Part shown: in pieces, positions 52,763 through 59,980 of the stretch
How positions within the stretch are numbered: the stretch's first letter is position 1
Layout of the letters: every line of letters starts with the position of its first letter
NCBI GenBank assembly: GCA_003140215.1
Contig: PLJL01000001.1
Location: 124,001 to 188,000 of the forward strand
Source: Vulcanimicrobiota bacterium
GTDB taxonomy: Bacteria; Vulcanimicrobiota; Vulcanimicrobiia; Vulcanimicrobiales; Vulcanimicrobiaceae
Reading direction: 5' to 3'
DNA length: 64,000 nucleotides
The notes under the pieces: model-generated
Seen by the model: only the letters and a program-made list of their open reading frames with translations
Database searches by the model: none
Told to the model about the DNA's origin: nothing
Made by a program: the position numbers and the translations under genes

Positions 52763-53023
52763 CTACCCGTGTTTGTCAGCGGCGTCTTCCGTGTTGGTGA
52801 CGCTACGCTCCCAAGCAGGTTCGCGGAACGTGTACATTGCGCCGGAGACGAAGCACACGACCCCGAGGAGGACGATCATGTACCAGCGGTGAGGGTCGTT
52901 CTTCAGCCAGGACTGCGGGGCGACATACACGACGATCACGCCGAGAATCACGCCGACGAGCCCGCCTAGAAGGCCCTTGAGGAGAACCGTCGCCGTCCGC
53001 TTTGCCACGCCCCGTACCGTCAT
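52763..53023 (-). CDS. Small two-helix membrane protein of unknown function
   Basis: 86 residues. Two hydrophobic segments, LLKGLLGGLVGVILGVIVVY and WYMIVLLGVVCFVSGAMYTF, are joined by a short loop (APQSWLKNDPHRW), with a charged C-terminus. No family recognised and no good ribosome-binding site, but hydrophobicity and codon use look real. It stands alone between the acetyltransferase (convergent) and a gene-free stretch. Confidence 0.5.
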   Translation of the reverse strand: MTVRGVAKRTATVLLKGLLGGLVGVILGVIVVYVAPQSWLKNDPHRWYMIVLLGVVCFVSGAMYTFREPAWERSVTNTEDAADKHG

Positions 53024-53139
53024 GCCGTCCTGTTTCTAGAGACCTACCGTTCGGTCCGCGCTCTGGCCTCGCTATCGGCGTCCCGTCTCTAGACGACTTG
53101 CCGTGCTGAGCGTCAGCGTGAATGGCGCGGTGCTGGGGC

Positions 53140-53307
53140 GGTCGGTGGTCCGAAGATGAAGCCTCGACAACTTCATCGCGCGGGTTCGATTCTCGCACGC
53201 TCCAGCCCGGCGGCCTTGTCCGTCGAAGGGCAGTATGTTAGAGTAGCCACGTCGAGGCTTCACCTTCATACCACCGCGGGCATCGCGTTCATCGAACGCG
53301 GTGCCCG
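53140..53307. other. Gene-free interval with inverted repeats and a hairpin
   Basis: The interval 53024-53319 has no convincing gene. TGAAGCCTCGAC (53157-53168) reappears inverted as GTCGAGGCTTCA (53251-53262). Nested in the left part is GATGAAG-CCTCGACAA-CTTCATC (53154-53176). At the right end, CGGGCA.CGCGTTC and GAACGCG.TGCCCG (53277-53307) make a 13-base-pair stem around ATC with one mismatch, which could end transcription of the minus-strand operon stopping at 53320, although it has no T-run. Confidence 0.45.
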
Positions 53308-53319
53308 TCGCCATTTCGG

Positions 53320-54270
53320 CTATACTTCGACCGGCGTCAGCAGCGGTTTACCGTCGATGAACGCGAGGAGATTCTCGGCGGCGAGCATCGCCATGCGGGT
53401 GCGCGTTTCGACGGTTGCGCTGCCGACATGCGGGACGATCAAGACGTCTTCGCGCGCGAAGAGCGGATGATCGGGCGGCAACGGCTCGGGATCGGTCACG
53501 TCGAGTGCCGCGCCGGCGATCTGCTTGCGCTCGAGCGCCTTGAGCAGTGCGGCGGTATCGCAGACGGCACCGCGCGCGGCGTTGACGAAGTACGCCGTCG
53601 GTTTCATGCGGGCGAAAGCGGCGGCGTCGAACATCCGGCGTGTCTGCGGCGTCAGCGGAACCAACGCGACCACACAATCGGCTTCGGCCAGCAGCTGGTC
53701 GAAGGTGCGGTAGGCCGCGCCGGTAGCCGCGTCGTCGGTGCGTGGGTGCCGGTTGCTGTAGATAACACGCATCCCACCGGCTTGGGCGCGCCGCGCGACG
53801 GCCGCGCCGATGGCGCCCAAGCCGACGATCCCCAGCGTCGCTCCCTGCAGATCGTGCCCGTACGGCGCGTCACCTTCTCGGAGCCAACGGCCGTCACGGG
53901 CCCATGCCATCGAGCGGCCGTAGTCGCGTAGCGCCGCCGTCACCAGCCAGTACGCGGTATCGGCGACCGCTTCGGTCAGCGAACCGCGCGAGTTCGTCAG
54001 CACCACCCCGCGCTCGCGCAACGCGGCGAGGTCGACGCTGTCGTAGCCGACCGACTGCATCGCCACGATCCGCAGCGCCGGCGCCTGCGCGAGGAACGCC
54101 GCGTCGATCGGCACGCCCGAGCCGCCGAGCACCCCGGTCGCATCGGCGAGCGCGGCGCCCCACTCGGCACGCGGCATGCTCGACACGTCGGTGACATCGG
54201 CGCGTTCGCGCAACCGCGCGAGCACGACGTCGGGCACAGCCGGAATCACCACGAGGTGCGGGCGGCTCAC
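53320..54270 (-). CDS. D-2-hydroxyacid dehydrogenase (glyoxylate/hydroxypyruvate reductase type)
   Basis: 316 residues, NAD(P)-dependent. The nucleotide loop is TLGIVGLGAIGAAVARRA. The catalytic Arg is in NAARGAVCD, the Glu/Asp partner in LDVTDPEPLPPDHPL and His in VPHVGSATVETR. The substrate loop QSVGYDSVDLAALRERGVVL is intact. It reduces a 2-keto acid such as glyoxylate, hydroxypyruvate or a product of tartrate breakdown. It is the last gene of a minus-strand operon, one base after the tartrate/malate-type dehydrogenase, so dicarboxylic or hydroxy acid use is likely. Confidence 0.93.
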   Translation of the reverse strand: MSRPHLVVIPAVPDVVLARLRERADVTDVSSMPRAEWGAALADATGVLGGSGVPIDAAFLAQAPALRIVAMQSVGYDSVDLAALRERGVVLTNSRGSLTEAVADTAYWLVTAALRDYGRSMAWARDGRWLREGDAPYGHDLQGATLGIVGLGAIGAAVARRAQAGGMRVIYSNRHPRTDDAATGAAYRTFDQLLAEADCVVALVPLTPQTRRMFDAAAFARMKPTAYFVNAARGAVCDTAALLKALERKQIAGAALDVTDPEPLPPDHPLFAREDVLIVPHVGSATVETRTRMAMLAAENLLAFIDGKPLLTPVEV

Positions 54271-54271
54271 G

Positions 54272-55327
54272 CTAGACGGCCTCGGCGATCGCTTTGCCCA
54301 CGTCTTCGGTGCTCGCGCTGCCGCCGATGTCGCGCGTCCGCGGCCCGTCGGTCAGCACGTGCTCGATCGCGCGCACGACCGCGGCGGCGGCGTCGGAATG
54401 ACCCAGATGCTCGAGCATCATCGCGCCCGACCAGATCTGGCCGATCGGGTTGGCGATCCCCTGACCGGCGATGTCGGGCGCCGACCCGTGCACGGGTTCG
54501 AACAGCGACGGAAACTCGCGCTCGGGGTTCAAGCTGCCCGACGGCGCGATCCCGATCGTGCCGGTCGCCGCCGGGCCCAGGTCGGAGAGGATGTCGCCGA
54601 ACAGATTCGAGCCCACGACCACGTCGAACCAATCCGGGTGCTGCACGAAGTGCGCGGCGAGGATGTCGATGTGGTACTGATCGGTGCGCACGTCGGGATA
54701 GCCGGCCGCCATCTCCTTCACGCGCTCGTCCCAGTACGGCATCGTGATCGCGATCCCGTTGGACTTGGTCGCCGAGGTGAGGTGCTTTTTGGGGCGGCTG
54801 CGCGCCAACTCGAAGGCGTAGCGCAGGATGCGGTCGACGCCGCGGCGCGTGAAGATCGATTCTTGGATCACGACCTCGGCGTCAGTGCCCTCGAACATCC
54901 GGCCGCCGACCGACGAGTATTCACCCTCGGTGTTCTCGCGCACGATCCAGAAGTCGATGTCGCCGGCTTCGCGGCCCGCCAGCGGCGAGCGGATCCCCGG
55001 CATGAGCCGTACCGGACGCAAGTTCACGTACTGCTGGAAGCCGCGGCGCATCGGGATGAGCAAGCCCCACAGCGAGACGTGATCGAGCACGGTCGGGAAA
55101 CCGACCGCGCCGAAAAAGATCGCGTCATAGCCTTTGATCTGCGCCAAACCGTCGTCGGGCATCATCGCGCCGGTCGCGGCGTAGCGCTCGCAGCTCCAGT
55201 CGAAGTGCTGCCAGTCGAAGCCGATGCCGTGCTTGCGCCCGACCGCCTCCAAGACGCGCATCCCCTCGGGCACGACCTCTTTGCCGATCCCGTCGCCCGG
55301 AATCGATGCGATGCGATACCGCTTCAC
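54272..55327 (-). CDS. Tartrate/D-malate-type decarboxylating dehydrogenase
   Basis: 351 residues from a GTG one base after the transporter stop. It belongs to the isopropylmalate/isocitrate dehydrogenase family: SIPGDGIGKEVVPEGMRVLE, NLRPVRLMPGIRSPL, VRENTEGEYSSVGGRMFEGT, the active-site Lys in TSATKSNGIAITMPYWDE and metal Asp in SNLFGDILSDLGP. The GGRMFEGTDAEVVIQESIFT segment is that of tartrate dehydrogenases (TtuC) and D-malate dehydrogenases rather than LeuB. With the TRAP transporter upstream, it fits uptake and oxidation of tartrate, D-malate or a related diacid. Exact substrate unproven. Confidence 0.88.
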   Translation of the reverse strand: MKRYRIASIPGDGIGKEVVPEGMRVLEAVGRKHGIGFDWQHFDWSCERYAATGAMMPDDGLAQIKGYDAIFFGAVGFPTVLDHVSLWGLLIPMRRGFQQYVNLRPVRLMPGIRSPLAGREAGDIDFWIVRENTEGEYSSVGGRMFEGTDAEVVIQESIFTRRGVDRILRYAFELARSRPKKHLTSATKSNGIAITMPYWDERVKEMAAGYPDVRTDQYHIDILAAHFVQHPDWFDVVVGSNLFGDILSDLGPAATGTIGIAPSGSLNPEREFPSLFEPVHGSAPDIAGQGIANPIGQIWSGAMMLEHLGHSDAAAAVVRAIEHVLTDGPRTRDIGGSASTEDVGKAIAEAV

Positions 55328-55328
55328 G

Positions 55329-57215
55329 TCACTGACCTTGGAGCTTGGGCAGAAAACCGAGCGAGATCCACGGCACGTACGCGACGATGAGCAGCCCGAC
55401 CAGCAGCGCGAGCATATATGGAAGCAGCGGTTTGACGACCTGTTCGGGGTTGGCCTTGCCGATCGCGCTGGCGGCGAAGAATCCGATCCCGACCGGCGGC
55501 GAGAACAGCCCGACACCCATTGCGAGGACCACCACGATCGCGTAGTGGACCTCGTTGATTCCGGCGGCCTTGGCGACGGGGAACAGCAACGGACCGAACA
55601 GGACCATCGCCGGAATCCCTTCGAGCACCGAGCCCAAGAAGATGAACATCACGATCGACAGCAGCATGATCCCGGCCTTGCCGCCGGGTGCGTGTCCGAG
55701 GATGTCGGCGAGCTGCTGCGCGAACCCCGACTGCGTCAGCGCCCAACCCATCGCCGTCGCGGTCGCGATGATGAGCAGGATCGCGCCGGCCAGCGAGACC
55801 GTCTCGATAAGCGTCGGATACAGCGTGCGCCAATCCAGCGCGCGATAGACGAGCACGCCGACGAGCAGCGTGTAGATGATGCCGACGACGCTGACCTCGG
55901 TCGCCGTCGCGATCCCGGCGACGACGAAGTAGCGGATCACCAGCGGCAACACGAGGCCCGGGATGGCAATGAAGAACGCCCATGCGACCACCTTCATCGG
56001 CGCGCGCTTCGAGAGCGTCGCATTCTCGCGTTTGGCGTCCCACAGGGCGACTGCGACCAGGAAGATCGAGAGTAGGAACGCCGGCAGCAGGCCGGCGGTG
56101 AACATCGCCTGGATCGAAACGCCGGTGACCGATCCGATGATGATGAGCACCAGGCTGGGCGGAATCGTCTCGGCCATCGCGCCCGACGTCGCCAGCAGCG
56201 CGATCATCGAGGTCCGCTTCTGGCCGCGCCGTTCCATGTCGGGGAAGAGCACCGGCGCGACCGCGGCCATGTCGGCGATCTTCGAACCCGAGATCCCCGA
56301 GACCAGATACATCGCGCCGACCAGCACGATGCTCAAGCCGCCCCGCAAGTGGCCGACCAGGCTGGCCAGCGCGCCGACGAGCCGCTGCGCGATCCCGGCC
56401 GTCTCCATCAGTAAGCCCAGGAAGATGAACAGCGGGACGGCCAGCAGCACGAGGTTCGAGACACCCTCTTGCATGCGCTGAACCACGATGTCCGGTCCGA
56501 CGCTGGTGACGATCAAGATGTAGCTCAGCGTCCCCAAACCGAACGAGAACGCGATCGGCACGCCCATCGCGACGCACACGCCGACGAGCACGACGAAGAA
56601 CAACACCAAGTTGAAGTTGCCCAAGCCGACGAAGGCGGCACGCTCGAACCACATCACGCCGCTGATCGCGACGGCCGCGACCACCACCCCGGCGACGATC
56701 TTGGGATCCTGCTCGGAGAGCCGCAGCAACGCCAGGATCAGGATCAGGCTCAGCGCGATCATGACAGCGAGGACTTCGTAGGAGCGCGGTATCTGCAGCG
56801 CGGGCGTGAGATCGATCTGCTGCTGCTTGAAGAACTTCAGCGTCGCGGGCATCAGCTCGATCACGAAGATCGTCGCGACGACCGACGAGATCGTCTCGAG
56901 GATCTGGCGCGTTCGCGGTGATGCCCGCCGCACCAGCGCCGAGAGGCTGATGTGTTCGCCGCGCCGGTACGCGACGACCGATCCCAGCATCGCCAGCCAC
57001 AGAAACACCAGCGTCGCTAGCTCGTCGCTCCATACCAGTGGATTGCCCAGCACGTAGCGGGTGAAGACGCCCGCGCTCAGGATGACGACCTCGGCGACGA
57101 CCAGCAGCGCCGCGACCGGCTCGACGACCATGCCGATGGCGCGGTCGACCGCCGCCGCCCAGGGCCGGCGAAATGTTACGCGGGTGGGCTCGACAGCCGT
57201 CTCGGCTACGTGCAT
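55329..57215 (-). CDS. TRAP transporter fused permease (DctQ-DctM)
   Basis: 628 residues. The first 190 form a small DctQ-like four-helix unit (VVILSAGVFTRYVLGNPLVW, WSDELATLVFLWLAMLGSVV). From about 205 the large DctM unit follows, with VGVCVAMGVPIAFSFGLGTL, SNLVLLAVPLFIFLGLLMET, GSKIADMAAVAPVLFPDMER and the late GVGLFSPPVGIGFFAASAIG. Fusion of the two is a common variant. Sodium- or proton-coupled uptake of C4-dicarboxylates, sialic acid or other acids in partnership with a DctP receptor, encoded six bases upstream. It is part of the operon with the decarboxylating dehydrogenase. Confidence 0.95.
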   Translation of the reverse strand: MHVAETAVEPTRVTFRRPWAAAVDRAIGMVVEPVAALLVVAEVVILSAGVFTRYVLGNPLVWSDELATLVFLWLAMLGSVVAYRRGEHISLSALVRRASPRTRQILETISSVVATIFVIELMPATLKFFKQQQIDLTPALQIPRSYEVLAVMIALSLILILALLRLSEQDPKIVAGVVVAAVAISGVMWFERAAFVGLGNFNLVLFFVVLVGVCVAMGVPIAFSFGLGTLSYILIVTSVGPDIVVQRMQEGVSNLVLLAVPLFIFLGLLMETAGIAQRLVGALASLVGHLRGGLSIVLVGAMYLVSGISGSKIADMAAVAPVLFPDMERRGQKRTSMIALLATSGAMAETIPPSLVLIIIGSVTGVSIQAMFTAGLLPAFLLSIFLVAVALWDAKRENATLSKRAPMKVVAWAFFIAIPGLVLPLVIRYFVVAGIATATEVSVVGIIYTLLVGVLVYRALDWRTLYPTLIETVSLAGAILLIIATATAMGWALTQSGFAQQLADILGHAPGGKAGIMLLSIVMFIFLGSVLEGIPAMVLFGPLLFPVAKAAGINEVHYAIVVVLAMGVGLFSPPVGIGFFAASAIGKANPEQVVKPLLPYMLALLVGLLIVAYVPWISLGFLPKLQGQ

Positions 57216-57221
57216 GCGGCG

Positions 57222-58232
57222 CTACGCGAGCTTGTTCGCGTACTTCTCGAGCGCGGCCCAGGCCTTGGGTCCGAACTTGTCGCGCCAGCGCTCGTAGTAC
57301 TTCGCCTCGAGGAGCTTCTGCTTGAAGCTGTTCTTGTCGACGTCGTTGAACTTCATCCCGCGCCGGGTCAGCTTGTCGCGCACCGAGACGTTGAGGATCA
57401 CGTTGTCCTTGCGTGCGGCCAGCGTCGCGGTACCCATCTCGCGCGCGATCACGTCCTGCAGCCCCTTGCCCAGTTTGGTCCAGACGTCAGGATTGAACAA
57501 CGTCCAGTATCCCGACCAAATGTGGTCGGAGAGCGAGACGTACTTCTGAACCTCGTAGAACTTTTGCTGATCGATGAGCAGCAGCGGGTTCTCTTGGGCG
57601 TCGATGACGTGGGTCTGCAGCGACGTGTACAGCTCGCTCAGCGCGATCGGCGTCGGCGCCGCGCCCAGCGACTTGAACGTGTCGACGCGGATCTCGCCGG
57701 GCGAGACGCGGATTTTGAGCCCCGCCAAATCGCTCACGTTGTGGATCGGTTTGGTCGAGGTCGTGATCTCGCGGAAGCCGTTCTCCCAGATCCGATCGAG
57801 CACCACCATCCCGCCTTTGGCCTGGATGTCGTCGCGCACCACCTTGCCCAGATCGCCGTCCATCGCGCGGAACACCGTCTCGCGGTTCGGATAGGCATAG
57901 GCGAGGTTCTCGATCGAGGCCAGCGGCGCGATCTGGTTGAGGAACGCGCCCGGCATCGCGAGCGCTTCGATCGCGCCCGAACGCAGCTGCGAGATCATGT
58001 TCGGATCGCTGCCGAGCTGACTGGTCGGGAACGACTTGAGCTCGACCCGGCCGTTGGTCGCCTTCTTGATCCGCGCGAAGGCCTCGACTGAGCGCACGTT
58101 GATGGGGTGCTCGGCCGGAAGATCGTGCCCGTATTTGAGCGAGAAGTCGGCGGCTCGGGCCGGCGTGATGATGCCGATCGTGGCGAACGTCGCGGCGCTA
58201 CCGAGGACGAAACCCTGACGGGTCACGGGCAT
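57222..58232 (-). CDS. TRAP transporter solute receptor (DctP-like)
   Basis: 336 residues from the ATG at 58232, with AAGGA ten bases upstream. A signal peptide (RQGFVLGSAATFATIGII) may be Tat-like but lacks twin Arg. Family marks: LKYGHDLPAEHPINVRSVEA, RVELKSFPTSQLGSDPNMIS, the ligand-binding Arg in LAGLKIRVSPGE and PLLLIDQQKFYEVQKYVSLS. It delivers an organic acid to the fused permease downstream. The operon's enzymes (tartrate/malate-type dehydrogenase, hydroxyacid dehydrogenase, class III CoA-transferase) point to a hydroxy-dicarboxylic acid. Confidence 0.94.
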   Translation of the reverse strand: MPVTRQGFVLGSAATFATIGIITPARAADFSLKYGHDLPAEHPINVRSVEAFARIKKATNGRVELKSFPTSQLGSDPNMISQLRSGAIEALAMPGAFLNQIAPLASIENLAYAYPNRETVFRAMDGDLGKVVRDDIQAKGGMVVLDRIWENGFREITTSTKPIHNVSDLAGLKIRVSPGEIRVDTFKSLGAAPTPIALSELYTSLQTHVIDAQENPLLLIDQQKFYEVQKYVSLSDHIWSGYWTLFNPDVWTKLGKGLQDVIAREMGTATLAARKDNVILNVSVRDKLTRRGMKFNDVDKNSFKQKLLEAKYYERWRDKFGPKAWAALEKYANKLA

Positions 58233-58284
58233 GGAGGTGGTCCTTCCGTTGAGCGAGCGCGCGCCGGCGGCGCGGAGGCTACCT

Positions 58285-59691
58285 CTACGTCCTCGGGCCG
58301 CCGTGGTCCCGGTGGCCCGGGCCGGCGGCGGCGTCCGGGTGCTCCAGGTCGCGCAGGTCCTCATCGCGCAGGCCGAGGTCGTGCCGTAGGACCTCCGCCG
58401 TGTGAGCGCCCACGGCGCTCGGACCGGGCTCGAGCCGCGGCGAACCGGCGTGCGCGAAACGCGGGAATGCGTTGCTCACCACGATCTCGCCGAGGTCGGG
58501 GTCGGCCAGCCGCGCCAGCGAGCCGCGCGCGACGATCTGCGCGTTCTCGAAGACCGAGGCGATCGACTCCAGCGGACCGACGGCGCAACCCGCGCCGGTG
58601 AAGACGGCGATCGCTTCGTCCCGCGCGCGGCCGGCGCAGAACGCGTCGATGAGCTCGTCGAGCGCCGCGCCGTTGGCCACGCGGTTGGCGTTGGTCGCAA
58701 AGCGCGGGTCGGCGACGAGCGCGTCGCCGCCGATCGTGCCCAGCACGCGCTCGGCGACCTCTTGGGTGCTGCCGGAGAGCGCGACGTACGCGCCGTCGCC
58801 GCAGCGGTACGCACCGCGGGGCGCGGTATCGTCCATGCGGCTTCCCATCCGCCGGTGCAGCGTGCCGTTGGCTGCATACTCGGTGATCTGCGACTCGACC
58901 AGCTTCATCACCGATTCGTAGATCGCGAAGTCGATCACCTCGCCGTCGCCGGTGCGCAAACGGCGTGCATAGGCCGCGCACACCGCCGCCGTCGCGGCTT
59001 GACCGGCCATGACGTCGGCCAGCGGAAACGCCGGCAGCAGCGGCGGCCGGTCGTCGTAGCCCGACACGGCGGCGACGCCCGTCATCGCCTCGGCGAGGGT
59101 TCCGAACCCGGCCCGGTCGCGGTACGGTCCGTCCTGCCCGAACGCGGTCACGCGCAGAATCACCAGGTGCGGCGCCGCGCCGAGCAGGCGCTCCGGTCCG
59201 AGATTCCAGCGCTCCAACGTGCCGGGCCGAAAATTCTCGATGAAGATGTCGAACTGCGGCAGCCAGCGCAACAGCAGCGCCTGCACCGCCGGCACGTGCA
59301 AGTCGAGCGCGACGCTCTTCTTGTTGCGCGCCAGCGCTTTCCAGTACAAGCCGATCCCGTTCTTCTGGGCGCCGTAGCGGCGCACGTGATCGCCCGAACC
59401 CGGCCGTTCCAGCTTGACGACCTCAGCGCCGAAGTCTCCCAACATCGCCGCGGTGCTCGGCGCCGCGATCATCGTCGAACAATCCAGGACCCGCACCCCA
59501 GCCAGCGGCCCCGCGCTCGCACCTGTGCTCGTGGGGCCTAGCATCGCCTCCACGTGCTCAGGAGTCAGACGACAGGGACAATCGACGGCGTCCTCTGTAT
59601 CCGTCCGCAATCGAATTGTCTCATCGCAGCCGAAGGCGACATGAATCGCAACCATGTGACCGCAGGCTGGGCACTCTCGCGTCGCGTTCAT
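58285..59691 (-). CDS. CaiB/BaiF class III CoA-transferase with a Cys-rich N-terminal extension
   Basis: 468 residues from the ATG at 59691. Residues from about 62 are a class III CoA-transferase: LAGVRVLDCSTMIAAPSTAA, LGDFGAEVVKLERPGSGDHV, FRPGTLERWNLGPERL and YVALSGSTQEVAERVLG. The first 50 residues contain ECPACGHMVAIHV, FGCDETIRL and DCPCRLTPEH, a plausible zinc ribbon not normal for this family. Its DNA is less GC-rich than the rest. A second start, ATG at 59544 with GGAGG upstream, gives the usual enzyme alone. The extension may be a fused small gene or a chance readable stretch. The enzyme would activate an acid brought in by the TRAP system. Confidence 0.85.
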   Translation of the reverse strand: MNATRECPACGHMVAIHVAFGCDETIRLRTDTEDAVDCPCRLTPEHVEAMLGPTSTGASAGPLAGVRVLDCSTMIAAPSTAAMLGDFGAEVVKLERPGSGDHVRRYGAQKNGIGLYWKALARNKKSVALDLHVPAVQALLLRWLPQFDIFIENFRPGTLERWNLGPERLLGAAPHLVILRVTAFGQDGPYRDRAGFGTLAEAMTGVAAVSGYDDRPPLLPAFPLADVMAGQAATAAVCAAYARRLRTGDGEVIDFAIYESVMKLVESQITEYAANGTLHRRMGSRMDDTAPRGAYRCGDGAYVALSGSTQEVAERVLGTIGGDALVADPRFATNANRVANGAALDELIDAFCAGRARDEAIAVFTGAGCAVGPLESIASVFENAQIVARGSLARLADPDLGEIVVSNAFPRFAHAGSPRLEPGPSAVGAHTAEVLRHDLGLRDEDLRDLEHPDAAAGPGHRDHGGPRT

Positions 59692-59770
59692 TTAGTTTGA
59701 CAGTTCCAGCGCCACATCAAATGCCATCTGGGCCACCCTTATGCGGCGTGCCGTCCGGACCGATCCACAG

Positions 59771-59923
59771 CTAGCGCCGAGCGTTCCCGTCGTCGGTATC
59801 GAGCGGAAAATCCGCCCAAGGGTCTATCTCCCGTCCCGTATCAGCACGATCCCGCTCGGGTATCTCGAGCCCTTTCAGGCCCAACCGATCGAAAAATTCA
59901 ATCAAACTGTCTACCACCGTCAC
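59771..59923 (-). CDS. Small acidic protein of unknown function
   Basis: 50 residues from a GTG with AAAGG seven bases upstream: TVVDSLIEFFDRLGLKGLEI then RDRADTGREIDPWADFP and an acidic end. An amphipathic helix (residues 3-20) is followed by a charged, disordered stretch. The stop is TAG; the same frame goes on with LWIGPDGTPHKGGPDGI to TGA at 59717. Base use is AT-richer than the surroundings. It lies upstream of the CoA-transferase in the same direction. I do not recognise it. The rest of 59692-59980 holds only this and a possible start region for the plus-strand amidohydrolase. Confidence 0.45.
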   Translation of the reverse strand: MTVVDSLIEFFDRLGLKGLEIPERDRADTGREIDPWADFPLDTDDGNARR

Positions 59924-59980
59924 ACCCGAACCTTTTAAGAATAACCGGACTGTATCAGTCGGAGGGAGAACACGGCGAGG

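Noticed and set aside
53170-53204. T-arm-like sequence GCGGG-TTCGATT-CTCGC followed by ACGCTCCA, suggesting a tRNA 3' end
   Set aside because: A weak acceptor partner (GAGCGT near 53110) exists, but no anticodon arm with a proper seven-base loop can be made between them and the D-arm is too short. It might be a chance match or a tRNA fragment; not called.
53072-53314. 80-codon minus-strand frame in the gene-free interval
   Set aside because: No ribosome-binding site, no domain and basic, low-complexity translation; it crosses the hairpin and inverted repeats. Treated as non-coding.
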